A DNA stretch of 64,000 nucleotides from Holophagaceae bacterium (GTDB lineage: Bacteria > Acidobacteriota > Holophagae > Holophagales > Holophagaceae): NCBI GenBank assembly GCA_025361125.1, contig JANYBM010000022.1, positions 1-64,000 of the forward strand, given 5' to 3'. Under the pieces are notes generated by a model. That model worked only from the letters and a program-made list of their open reading frames with translations, had not been told where the DNA came from and did no database searches. Each line of letters starts with the position of its first letter. Position 1 is the first letter of the stretch. Position numbers and translations under genes: made by a program. This document shows positions 55,401 to 63,351 of the stretch, in pieces.

Positions 55401-56548
55401 CGGTTCAATTTCACGACCGTGAAATCACCATTCCTGAATCAGAACCCATTCGAGGGCAATTGGCTCAAGGTAGTCTTACAGCCTGGGGATCTGCCCGATG
55501 GCAAATGGGAGGCCTCGCCAGCTACGACGTGAAAGCGAATCTGGATGATTTCCAACTTCGCGATTTGCCTGCGGGATTTGAGGTGGGCGGGAGTTTACAG
55601 GTCCGGCTTTCCGGGAACGATGAAGATGGTGGCTTACTGAAAGGAACCATCCAGGCCGAACGCATGATTTACCGGGCGAATATCAACATCGCAGACATTC
55701 TTTTTAATTCCACCTCAGGTACGATGGCCCTCGCCAGCTTTGATCCTGACGACCCCATGGCCCGCATCAAACTGGATTTGGATTTGAAACTGAACCAGCC
55801 ATGGCGCTTCGATACAAATCTGTTGAAGCTTGAGGGAATACCGCAGGGATCCTTCAAGGTGCTGGGAACCCTGGCGCATCCTGGACTCAAAGGCAAAATG
55901 GAATTCATCCCCGGTGGCAGCATCACCAATCTGTTTCCAGCCGGCGATGTAACCGTGGAGCGAGGTTCCATCAATTTCAACGATCCTAACCAGTTCAACC
56001 CCTTCATCAATGTACAGGGGCGAATTGATGTATCACCTTACCTGGTGAACTTAAGCATGACTGGGCGGGTGGATCAAATGACCGTGGCACTCTCATCAAC
56101 GCCAAGCCTTCGCCAAGATGAAATCACCGCGATTCTGGTGGACCCGGCCGCTGCGCCCACCATTGGTTCCACCATCGGAGGCAGTTCCCAGAGTGCGCTG
56201 AACTATGGGATTGCTTCGGCGGGCTCCGGCCTGATTGGAACCTTGGCACTGGCAAACCTGCAGGAGCAATTGCGCCGCACCTTCAACCTGGATCGCCTGA
56301 GCGTCTCGCCCCGCACGGGTGCCACTGGAACCGCGGAGGTCAGCATCACCGCAGGCAAGAGCTTTGATTTCCTGGGCCATCGGACACCACTGCTGTACAC
56401 CTACCACCGTGCCGGCGACCTCATCACCCATAGCGGCAAAGCTGAGTTGCGTTTCGGGAACTATATCCTGCAGTTCGGTCTTAGCCGGACGGGCTTCGAT
56501 TCCCTGAACCTCACAGGGGAAATCCGCCACGTCTGGAGCCCGAAATGA
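52418..56548 (+). CDS. TamB/AsmA-like inner-membrane-anchored protein
   Basis: 1376 residues. After about 35 residues a single membrane span (FFLVAGGLATGGGAWLLH) anchors a long periplasmic beta-rich body that opens in AsmA style (LEARNLQVGLFSGMVAMDDI). The C-terminus is DUF490/TamB: KGTIQAERMIYRANINIADI, PGGSITNLFPAGDVTVERGS, and SSTPSLRQDEITAILVDP. Proteins of this kind bridge the inner and outer membranes, moving phospholipid or assisting barrel assembly. No tamA/bamA gene adjoins. GGGGAG at 10 bases precedes the ATG. Confidence 0.9.
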   Translation: MATEVPTGGTTSTPAGSIKTPVESPLVPKRRKRWARRITFFLVAGGLATGGGAWLLHQPFVGDYALEKAGAWVKDETGLTLEARNLQVGLFSGMVAMDDIRLGGDLLKIRRLEIQGGLFTLLGGQKNIHRVLILGPELRLDAKRLSGLRLKAHPPRTDPWPQFRLDSFELKDGFVEIREPKWGLPEAHSAFSAQGKGLGPNRLRVEFKATDMAMKAPGGMATGHAEITADLSETIERLLKAEVEFGHQKLQASGTFEPKSERLSAKTKSLGDLAPALKLGFQKSKAAMNGQFTLEVGLEGTVQKPLWDMHLQSKNLGPGILDLHPGELEFKANGNLQEAKIHNLIWHSENGDIALEGEWKNGLRTSVTVQGAKVDLNPLATYLRVEQVKDLLAFFDAEVELPGNPWGKDLRLEILRANTAGRIQRSGRNVGDFKASLETGQLTLNALNLEVEDLELQAHASGRIGPKGIQDLKAEGEIKTDAAKVATALHAWDLVDLNMAGRLQAKVNLSIHPADGLLLNGVLEAVNPRWHGATADRLSAKVQMQGSTMNIQGIEVAKGAGRGFGDIWLTWADLPPNVSQFESCFRVSRLPISEGLKAADQGDLPIDGSTSGWARIWGPYDALQLQGDGLVENATVYQLNIPATSAEFHMEIATNRISLPEFRIAESLGTLSLGEPAPQGLLALKGKLDLDLNRNAWWGDFGGTLDSSLLAIPGPRIQAKVEGKVEGGWDHGFGPTSLPNFEVSFRQARIFMGEQSLENIEGRFQTDRGVAEGWIGQGGSASRILELAAFDDKGILRAGGHLRLDPTSIDTPRLAARITQDLMEDLRLEADLSATWEPEGFHWQGRVNQLLARFPAFDLTQAQPAFVHGNLEAAQIDLPLEAQERPSTLPGRIDAPLSTGYLSLTGLVPFSTSGPLALQARGSADLGELKTILDGLMEVDPYSLLADLQPSGATKVDLQLQGTPAEPRLDGTLKLEGARIRVATYPQSAENINVTVQFHDREITIPESEPIRGQLAQGSLTAWGSARWQMGGLASYDVKANLDDFQLRDLPAGFEVGGSLQVRLSGNDEDGGLLKGTIQAERMIYRANINIADILFNSTSGTMALASFDPDDPMARIKLDLDLKLNQPWRFDTNLLKLEGIPQGSFKVLGTLAHPGLKGKMEFIPGGSITNLFPAGDVTVERGSINFNDPNQFNPFINVQGRIDVSPYLVNLSMTGRVDQMTVALSSTPSLRQDEITAILVDPAAAPTIGSTIGGSSQSALNYGIASAGSGLIGTLALANLQEQLRRTFNLDRLSVSPRTGATGTAEVSITAGKSFDFLGHRTPLLYTYHRAGDLITHSGKAELRFGNYILQFGLSRTGFDSLNLTGEIRHVWSPK

Positions 56549-56612
56549 AGGCAGCGGCAGACCGGCATCAGCCAGTGGTTGGTGGTAGCCGGAGGATGAA
56601 GATGAAGGAATC

Positions 56613-56843
56613 ATGCTGATCACGGTGCTTACATTCGCCAGGTATCGCGTGCTGCTTGGCTTTGAGAGAGCGCAGGTTTCAGTAGCGCAAGGGACGACAC
56701 TGGGAGCCCTGCTCACTGACACCAGATTTGAATCGTTACCCAAAGATGCTCTGCTGGCCGTCAATCAAGCTTTCATGAAACGGGATTCACAGCTGAATGA
56801 CGGAGATGAAGTAGCACTGATGCCACCCGTCAGCGGGGGGTGA
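56613..56843 (+). CDS. moaD: MoaD/ThiS-like ubiquitin-fold sulfur carrier
   Basis: 76 residues, the usual size of MoaD. Starts MLITVLTFARYRVLLG and ends in ALMPPVSGG; the C-terminal Gly-Gly is where the thiocarboxylate forms. The DGDEVALMPPVSGG ending fits the molybdopterin synthase small subunit better than ThiS. AAGGA is a few bases before the ATG. It has no moa genes beside it and its last 14 bases overlap the end of dnaX on the other strand. Confidence 0.85.
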   Translation: MLITVLTFARYRVLLGFERAQVSVAQGTTLGALLTDTRFESLPKDALLAVNQAFMKRDSQLNDGDEVALMPPVSGG

Positions 56844-58524
56844 GCGGCTCCCGCTTCACTTCCAGGATCTCCCCGCCACTGGCCTGAAGCAGCGCTTGGA
56901 AGGCCGGTTCTCGGCGGAGCTGATCTTCGGGGCGTTCAGGGTTAGATTCTTCAAAGATGATTTCAATGCTGGTGAGGCCGGGAAGCAAACGGGCCATGGC
57001 TTCCAGCAGGTGCGGGTTGGTGCGCTCCCGTTCCAATTCCTGAACTGGTTGTCGTGCATTATTTGGGAAACACAAGCGAAGAATCGGGGCTGCCCAGCGC
57101 AGCTCCGTAGCCATGTTAGGCAGGCTCCAGAGTGTTCGCGGAAGGCCACCGGGGCTGGTTTTCAGTACATCTATAACCCCGGTGCGCAAGGCATCTGTAT
57201 CGCCCGGATTCGAGCTGGGATGGATGCTCGGAGCCGCCTGTATTGGGAGTTCCAAAAGGGTGGACGTTTCCAGAGGTGATTGTGTTTCAGTTCGGCTTGG
57301 CATGGGCGCAGACTGCGATGTTGGCTTGAGGATTGATATTGCCAATGGCGTGGCCACGGTTTTGGGTGTTGCTATTTGGGAAGCTGTTGGCTGACTCGTG
57401 TTCGGGGCTGACTGAACTGCAGAACGTGTTGTCAGAGTCGCGGTTGTACCACTCACCAGAGTGTCCAGGGGCGCAAGGTGGGGTAGTTGAGCGGCGGTGA
57501 GCAGGGCCAATTCAACCACCACCTGGGGCAGGCTGGAATCCCGCAAATCCCGCTCCCGCTGCAAGAGCATTTGCAACACGCGGGCCGATCGCAGCAGTTT
57601 TTGTGGACTTGAATCCTGCCGGGTCTCGGCCTCCAGGCGATCCCGGAAAGCCAGCATAAGTTCCCGCCAAAAACTGATCCAGTCGGCGCCCAGGTTGGTG
57701 AGCGCCTGGCAGTGGTCCAGAATCGCAGTGGTGTCTCCCGCGTTCAGCGCATCCAGCATGCCCTGGACTCGAACCGCGGGCACGATTCCCAATTGCTCGC
57801 GGACTACATCCTCAGACACATGGCCATCACCGGCGGCGATGACGCGATCCAGCGTGGTGAGCGCATCGCGCATGGAACCCTGCCCTGCTTCCGCCACGAG
57901 ACGCAGGCTTTTGGCGTCAAAAGTGACGCCCTCGGATTCACATACCCTTTGAAGTCGCCCTTCAATAAGTCCCACGGGTATGAGGCGGAAAGGATAGATC
58001 TGCACCCTGCTTTTAATGGTGTCTGGAACGTCCTGCAATTCAGTTGTTGCCAACACGAAGACCGCGTGAGCCGGTGGCTCTTCTAGTACTTTCAACAAAG
58101 CATCAAAGGCTTGCCGGGAGAGCATATGAACTTCATCAATGATGTAAACCCGATAGCGGCAGAAGGCCGGTCGCGTTTGCACCTGTTCCCGCAGGGCCCT
58201 GGCATCTTCCACCGAGGCCCGACTGGCGGCATCAATTTCAACAATGTCCAAATTGGTGTCTGGCTGTTCTGATGCCACACACGGATCACACACCCCGCAA
58301 GGGGTGGACGTAGGGCCATGGATGCAATTGAGAGCCCGAGCCAGGATTCGGGCGGTGCTGGTTTTGCCAGTTCCGCGCACCCCTGCGAACAAGAAGGCCT
58401 GGTGATGGATGTGGCCAGTGACTTGGGCCCGTTTCAGCGCGTTGGTGAGCGCATGAACGGAAGCTTCTTGACCCACGAGATCCGAGAGCAGACGAGGGCG
58501 GTATTTCAAAGCAAGGGTGGTCAT
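56830..58524 (-). CDS. dnaX: DNA polymerase III subunit tau/gamma
   Basis: Clamp-loader ATPase. About 564 residues from the ATG at 58524, the family-like start TTLALKYRPRLLSDLVGQ; an ATG at 58533 is possible. Walker A is GVRGTGKTSTARIL, the zinc site CGVCDPCVASEQ, the DEVH box IIDEVHMLSRQAFDALLK, and the sensor 1 region TTELQDVPDTIKSR. The C-terminal third, rich in Thr, Ser and Pro and then helical, is the tau extension. recR and the YbaB gene, its common neighbours, are absent. The 332 bases upstream of the start hold only the 23-bp dispersed motif (58553-58575) and a small hairpin (58677-58693). Confidence 0.95.
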   Translation of the reverse strand: MTTLALKYRPRLLSDLVGQEASVHALTNALKRAQVTGHIHHQAFLFAGVRGTGKTSTARILARALNCIHGPTSTPCGVCDPCVASEQPDTNLDIVEIDAASRASVEDARALREQVQTRPAFCRYRVYIIDEVHMLSRQAFDALLKVLEEPPAHAVFVLATTELQDVPDTIKSRVQIYPFRLIPVGLIEGRLQRVCESEGVTFDAKSLRLVAEAGQGSMRDALTTLDRVIAAGDGHVSEDVVREQLGIVPAVRVQGMLDALNAGDTTAILDHCQALTNLGADWISFWRELMLAFRDRLEAETRQDSSPQKLLRSARVLQMLLQRERDLRDSSLPQVVVELALLTAAQLPHLAPLDTLVSGTTATLTTRSAVQSAPNTSQPTASQIATPKTVATPLAISILKPTSQSAPMPSRTETQSPLETSTLLELPIQAAPSIHPSSNPGDTDALRTGVIDVLKTSPGGLPRTLWSLPNMATELRWAAPILRLCFPNNARQPVQELERERTNPHLLEAMARLLPGLTSIEIIFEESNPERPEDQLRREPAFQALLQASGGEILEVKREPLTPR

Positions 58525-58552
58525 GTATTCCATTCTACGAGGGCCCGGCCTC

Positions 58553-58575
58553 TGCGTCGTCCTTCGTCCGACATA
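58553..58575 (+). repeat. Copy of the 23-bp dispersed motif
   Basis: Matches 37371-37393 at 21 of 23 positions, with the shared core CGTCCGACATA. It lies just upstream of dnaX. A hairpin ATCGAGC-TGC-GCTCGAT follows at 58677-58693. Confidence 0.7.
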
Positions 58576-58856
58576 GATGCTCTGGCTCTGCAAGGGAAGT
58601 GAGTTGGGAGGTTTCGCACACACGAGGGTAGCGGGTGGGAACACGCACTGCATGCGATACAAGGAAAGCACAGGCTATCGAGCTGCGCTCGATGGTTGGA
58701 GGATCCCCAATAGTCCGGCCAAAAAAAATGCTGACTCTACCTTAAATGGTCTCTGCTTCGGCACGCTGGCAAATCGGCCAGCTTGTTGTGTTGCAACGAT
58801 TGTGTCCTCCAAATTAAGGCGTCCAAGCCCCCCTTTCCCTGAAGCATTGAAACCCT

Positions 58857-59918
58857 TCAGCTGGCTTGAGTGAACAATGACGGCTGCAGCCCCGCATTGA
58901 ATTGGGGCAAAAGCAGAATAGAGGGCTTAACCGCCCAAATCGGCTCTGGGACGAGCTTTGCGGTACGTGCGGTACATGCGGTCCGTACGGTCGGTTGGAT
59001 GCCAGATTTTCTAGACTGAGCGTTCGTTCGCGGGGACGATACCCGCGTTTGCCCGTGGAGCGCCGCCTTAATGGCCTGTCGCATCTGGTTTGTGTAATCA
59101 GGATCCAGAATGTGCAGCCAATGATGCTCTGCCAGCAGGGCGTAGAAGGGGTCTGCTTTAAGGAGCCGAAGACCCCCAACCCATGCGCTTTTGGCCCCGC
59201 TATCCCGGACGCGGTTAGCGAAATCGGCTATATCCAAAACTGCCATGAGCGGAGTGGCACCAATGCACACACGAATGCCCGCTCTAGATAACCGTTCAAT
59301 GGCGCTCCAACGGCTCTGAATGGATGGAGCATCAGGCTCCACGATCTGACGTACGGCATCGTCATCGGTGGGGATGGAAAAACCCACGGAAAGCCGGGAT
59401 CCAAAGGCTTTCAAGAGATCCAAATCCTGGAGCACCAGCGGAGATCGAGTGTGAATGATGACTGTGGTGGTGGAGCAGGCAAGCAGAACCTGCAAACATT
59501 TCCTGGTGAGCCTAAAATCGCGCTCTATGGGCTGATATGGGTCGGTAGCGCTGGAGATGAAAACCGATTCGTTATGCAGCTTGTGGCGTTGGGCCCACAG
59601 CAACTCTGGCGCATTGAGCTTGGGGGTGACCCAGCGCCCCCACTCTTGCAGATCATGTAAAGGCCTGCTTGCGGATGAAACAACATCACCGCTGCTTTCA
59701 TCGCCTCCCACCTTTTCTGCCACGGGCGCAGGATAACCCCTCACATAGCAGTATCTGCAACCGTGGCTACAGCCGCGGTACGGGTTGAGGCTGAACCCCC
59801 AGCCATATCGCGCATCCTTTTGGGCGCGAAGAATGCTTTTCGCCTCTTCAGGCTCCACCTGGAAATCCCGGAAGAGGTTTGTGGGTGGTGCATCAACGGA
59901 TAAGAGGGTATGAGTCAT
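58857..59918 (-). CDS. SPL-like radical SAM protein (Rv2578c family)
   Basis: 353 residues. The 4Fe-4S/SAM cluster motif is CSHGCRYCYVRGYP near residue 50, in the setting LNPYRGCSHGC typical of the spore-photoproduct-lyase-like Rv2578c group, whose reaction is not established. TDPYQPIERDFRLTRKCL and SIPTDDDAVRQIVEPDAPS are also family-like. The last 65 residues are unlike the core and contain an in-frame 9-bp repeat. GAGGAC precedes the ATG and TTGACA lies about 30 bases upstream. A perfect palindrome overlaps the promoter region. Confidence 0.88.
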   Translation of the reverse strand: MTHTLLSVDAPPTNLFRDFQVEPEEAKSILRAQKDARYGWGFSLNPYRGCSHGCRYCYVRGYPAPVAEKVGGDESSGDVVSSASRPLHDLQEWGRWVTPKLNAPELLWAQRHKLHNESVFISSATDPYQPIERDFRLTRKCLQVLLACSTTTVIIHTRSPLVLQDLDLLKAFGSRLSVGFSIPTDDDAVRQIVEPDAPSIQSRWSAIERLSRAGIRVCIGATPLMAVLDIADFANRVRDSGAKSAWVGGLRLLKADPFYALLAEHHWLHILDPDYTNQMRQAIKAALHGQTRVSSPRTNAQSRKSGIQPTVRTACTARTAKLVPEPIWAVKPSILLLPQFNAGLQPSLFTQAS

Positions 59919-59924
59919 GTCCTC

Positions 59925-59938
59925 TAATATTCGTATTA
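59925..59938. promoter_or_regulatory. 14-bp palindrome in the radical SAM gene promoter
   Basis: TAATA-TTCG-TATTA is a perfect palindrome only 6 bases upstream of the start. On the minus strand TTGACA lies just upstream of it and the -10 would fall inside it. It could be an operator. Confidence 0.4.
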
Positions 59939-60062
59939 TTTTCGCTTTGTCAAGGACCCTGTCTATTTTTTTGAAAGGAAGTTGTTGCGACTGATGGTTA
60001 CCAGCGTAGCCAGACCCACATCCCTTGTGGCGATAACGCTTGCTGAAAATGCCAATGGTATT

Positions 60063-60623
60063 TCATTCAGCGCGGTGCGGTGTAAGGCGGTCCACCAACT
60101 CTGCTAGGAATTTGTCTTGGGCAGCAAGATGAACCTGAATTTGGATCGCTTCATGGAGGACGGCTTCAGCGTCCTTGTAGGTATCAAGGGCCCTTTTGTC
60201 TGAAGCCTTTGCCTGCACCCTTTGGCCAACGATAATGATGGACAACAGGACTAGCTGCAGAAAGGTCTGTGCGATCCAGGAAACTGTGGTGGCCTTCCCG
60301 CCGCTGATGGCTTCGGGCAGGCTGATGAACGCGATTATGGCGAAAAGATAGGCGCACCACATGGTGCCAACACCACCCGTGATCTTCACAGCGAGAAATG
60401 AGTTGAAGCGTTCTAGCGGACTTTCACGTAAATGCATATCCGCAACCTTCACAGGCGAGTGCTCTTTGCGCTGCGCGATGTGCGGATGGGGAACATGGGT
60501 GTAGATCTGGCGCACTGCTTTTCCACCTGGCTTGACCTCTTCGGGTGATGCGCTCGTACCGCAAGCACTGCAATAGCCCGCGGTTGAAACCAAGTCAGCA
60601 CCGCATTTCCGACAGGTGGACAT
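60063..60623 (-). CDS. Zinc-ribbon membrane protein, DUF1003-like
   Basis: 186 residues from the ATG at 60623, preceded by GGGAGG; the open frame to 60731 is not protein-like. The N-terminal zinc ribbon is CRKCGADLVSTAGYCSACG. After a basic linker come two membrane spans (GTMWCAYLFAIIAFISL and WIAQTFLQLVLLSIIIV) and a helical tail, GQRVQAKASDKRALDTYKDA, resembling the DUF1003 pattern in which a basic helix follows the second span. Function unknown. The family link is by resemblance only. Confidence 0.7.
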   Translation of the reverse strand: MSTCRKCGADLVSTAGYCSACGTSASPEEVKPGGKAVRQIYTHVPHPHIAQRKEHSPVKVADMHLRESPLERFNSFLAVKITGGVGTMWCAYLFAIIAFISLPEAISGGKATTVSWIAQTFLQLVLLSIIIVGQRVQAKASDKRALDTYKDAEAVLHEAIQIQVHLAAQDKFLAELVDRLTPHRAE

Positions 60624-60774
60624 CTTGCCTCCCTCAGGCTCATTGGTAGGTAAACCGCGAACAGGTTTCGACCCAAAGTTTGACATATCTTTCAGGTGAA
60701 GAATGCCCCGAAGACCACAGTGGCTTCCCATTGTGGTTGGTCAGCAATTTGCGGAGCGATTCTCAATTAAGAGG

Positions 60775-61962
60775 TTATAGAACTCTCAGCCATAGGCCTT
60801 TAAGGTAAAACCCTTCGGGGTGGTTCAGTGCGTAGGGATGATCCGAAGGCTGGCCGAGATGGCCCAGCACTTGAGCTTCGCGCCCTGCCTCCAGCATCGC
60901 GGTCCACACGGCTTCCTGAAACCGGATGCGATCCAGATGCTGGCTGCAGGAGAAGCACCACAGCATGCCACCTCTGGCCGTGGCCCGGGCACCTAGGCGG
61001 AACACATCCTTATAGGCTTTGAAGGCTTTTTCCACATCTTTGCGCTGCTTGGCGAATGCTGGAGGATCCACGATCACACGATCAAAGGTTTCGGCTTTCA
61101 ATTCGCGCATCAGATCAAACGCATCGCCCTCCATGCGCGTGTGCCGCGCTGGATCCAAGCCATTGGCTTCCCAATCTTTTTCGCATTGGTCCAGGGCGGC
61201 GGCACTGGCATCCAGCGTGGCGACTTGGGTTGCCCCACCCAGGCCCGCGTGGATGGAGAAGCCGCCGGTATATCCAAAGGTGTTTAAGACACTGCAATCT
61301 TTCGCGACGGTTCCCAGGGTCATGCGATGCTCCCGCTGATCCAGGAAAAGCCCCGTTTTCTGCCCCTTCAAGAGATCCACAGTGAACTTGGCCTTGCCTT
61401 CCTTGATGGTGATTGGGCCAGCCAAGGAACCCTTCAGCAGGCGGTTCACCACATCCAACCCTTCTTCTTTCCGGCCGGCCTGACTGCGTTCCACGAAGAC
61501 CGTGCAGCCGATCTGCTTGCCGAATGCCAGGAGCACCGGCCACCAGACCTCCCGCAGCGCCTCAAGCCCTGCGGTGCCAACCTGGATGACCAAAGCATGG
61601 GCATAGCGATCCACCACGAAGCCCGGCAGCAGATCCCCTTCACCGAAAATGAAACGACAGGCTCCCTCGGGATTCATCAGACCTAAATCCATTCGCAGTT
61701 GCAGGGCAGCTTCAAAGCGATTGAGAAAGAATGTTTCGTCCAAAGGTGCGTCTTCATGACGGAAGACGCGCACTGTGAGAGTGTTTGAAGCACTGGCGGT
61801 ACCTGTGGCCAGCACGTTGCCAGAATGATCTGCAATGCGCACCAAGCGGGACTCAGGCTTGGTTTCCAACGCGCCGGAATAGATCCAAGGATGCAGCTTG
61901 CCGAGGAGAGCCTCCTTGCCGGCTTTTAGACGAATGATGGGGTAGGGTTTGTGAGCGGTCAT
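60775..61962 (-). CDS. rlmI: 23S rRNA (cytosine-C5) methyltransferase, RlmI-like
   Basis: 395 residues, the normal length. An N-terminal PUA-like region has HPWIYSGALE; FGEGDLLPGFVVDRY, GQKTGLFLDQREHR and VLNTFGYTGGFSIHA (SAM site) follow, with IVDPPAFAKQRKDVEKA as the catalytic block and FSCSQHLD near the end. This is the YccW/RlmI pattern, methylating 23S rRNA; exact site specificity (E. coli C1962) is inferred. No clear ribosome site precedes the ATG. Confidence 0.9.
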   Translation of the reverse strand: MTAHKPYPIIRLKAGKEALLGKLHPWIYSGALETKPESRLVRIADHSGNVLATGTASASNTLTVRVFRHEDAPLDETFFLNRFEAALQLRMDLGLMNPEGACRFIFGEGDLLPGFVVDRYAHALVIQVGTAGLEALREVWWPVLLAFGKQIGCTVFVERSQAGRKEEGLDVVNRLLKGSLAGPITIKEGKAKFTVDLLKGQKTGLFLDQREHRMTLGTVAKDCSVLNTFGYTGGFSIHAGLGGATQVATLDASAAALDQCEKDWEANGLDPARHTRMEGDAFDLMRELKAETFDRVIVDPPAFAKQRKDVEKAFKAYKDVFRLGARATARGGMLWCFSCSQHLDRIRFQEAVWTAMLEAGREAQVLGHLGQPSDHPYALNHPEGFYLKGLWLRVL

Positions 61963-62115
61963 ACTTTCACTTTAACGACCGTTACGACCTAACCAGCACT
62001 TTTCTGGTCAGTTTGTTGCGATCGTTAACGCTATCAGGTGCTGATCACCCTCCCACTCGCTGCGCTCATAGACGCGGAGCCTCCCTGCTCACTTCGTTCT
62101 CTGAGCTGGGGCCTA

Positions 62116-62138
62116 TATGCCGGACGAAAGACAGCCTG
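62116..62138 (-). repeat. Diverged third copy of the 23-bp dispersed motif
   Basis: Read on the minus strand it ends TTTCGTCCGGCATA and agrees with the other copies at about 16 of 23 positions, mostly in the 3' core. It lies in the 283-base gap between the rlmI-like and desulfurase genes, where I see no gene. Confidence 0.5.
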
Positions 62139-62245
62139 ACGCGCGCATTGATTCGCGCCGTCCCAAGGTGTCTAAACCCCTTGTGTTGCATCTTGATGAT
62201 TGTTCGGCTGGCCGAAGCAGTACCAGGGCCTTTGCTGAGCTTTAA

Positions 62246-63286
62246 TCACCTTTGGATGATTTTTTTCAAGGCTTCCAGCAAGCGCTGCACCGAAGTTTCT
62301 GGTGTTCCCGGCAACATCGAAATGCGGATGACACTCCGGGCATCAGCTTCGCTGTAACCCAGCGCCATGATGGCGTGGCTGGGTTTGGTGGCACCGCTAT
62401 GGCAGGCGCTGCCGGTACTGGTGGCAAAGCCGGCGAGATCCATGGCCATGTGGACCGCCTCGCCGTTGTGGCCGCGTAGCAGCAAAGAGCTGGTATTCGG
62501 CAAACGGGGTTGCCCCTTCCCGATGATTTCAAAATCGGGCGACCAGGCTGCGACTTCAGCTTCCATGGCATCACGAAGGGGTTCCAGTGCTGCGTTTTGC
62601 GCCAGACGATCAGACAGATGATTGACCGCTTCGCTGAGGCCAAGAATGGCAGGCGTGTCTTCGGTTCCACCCCGACGACGACGTTCCTGGGGGCCTTCCA
62701 TGATGGGTGTCCAGGGCAACTCGGGGCGCATCCAAAGCAGCGCCGCGCCACGAGGCCCACCCATCTTGTGGGCGCTGAAAACCGCCGCGTCGCAATCGGA
62801 AAGATCCACCGGCACCTTGCCCCAGGCCTGACAGCAATCCTTGATGCGCACCGCGCCGGCCACTTGTGGCATTTCAGAGATGATTCCGCTTTCATTGTTG
62901 GCGGCCATCTGCACGATCGTGGCAATGCCCGAAAGATCGCAGGGTAGCCACCGTACATTGGCCCAAGCTCGCAGTGGATTCAGGCAGGCGCTATGTTCGC
63001 CAGGGTTCACCGCTGCCGGCATGAAGGTCAGGGAAGCGTCCAGGCCGCCCATGAGCAGGTGCAGCGCTTCCGTAGCCGTGGCGCAGAACACCAGTTGGGA
63101 GGGCGGCACTTCCAGATTGGCGGCAATGGCTCGCCGAGCTTCCTCGATGGCAGCCCGCGCGGCCTGACCTTCCCGGTGGGTGCTGGTGGGATTGGCCCAC
63201 AATTCACCCTGCGCACGCTCCATCACCTGCACAACGCTGGGGAGTGGTGGCGCGGTGGCGTTGGCATCAAAATAAAAGCGATCCAT
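62246..63286 (-). CDS. Cysteine desulfurase, NifS/IscS family
   Basis: PLP enzyme releasing sulfur from cysteine for Fe-S clusters, thiolated tRNA or cofactors. 346 residues from the ATG at 63286 (DRFYFDANATAPPLP), short against the usual 380-400. It has NPTSTHREGQAARAAIE, VQMAANNESGII, the PLP lysine in FSAHKMGGPRGAA, and the active Cys in STGSACHSGATKPSHAI. The region between residues 80 and 130 is shortened relative to IscS. No iscU or iscR is nearby, so it may serve thiolation, perhaps including the MoaD-like protein. Confidence 0.9.
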   Translation of the reverse strand: MDRFYFDANATAPPLPSVVQVMERAQGELWANPTSTHREGQAARAAIEEARRAIAANLEVPPSQLVFCATATEALHLLMGGLDASLTFMPAAVNPGEHSACLNPLRAWANVRWLPCDLSGIATIVQMAANNESGIISEMPQVAGAVRIKDCCQAWGKVPVDLSDCDAAVFSAHKMGGPRGAALLWMRPELPWTPIMEGPQERRRRGGTEDTPAILGLSEAVNHLSDRLAQNAALEPLRDAMEAEVAAWSPDFEIIGKGQPRLPNTSSLLLRGHNGEAVHMAMDLAGFATSTGSACHSGATKPSHAIMALGYSEADARSVIRISMLPGTPETSVQRLLEALKKIIQR

Positions 63287-63351
63287 GCAGCGATGATGGC
63301 AGAAGCCGTTGCGGGACTGGATTCCTTTGCCAGAAGGAAGCAAGCTGGATT

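Noticed and set aside
58577-58873. 98-codon plus-strand frame between dnaX and the radical SAM gene
   Set aside because: No ribosome site, low-complexity translation and overlap with the radical SAM gene end.
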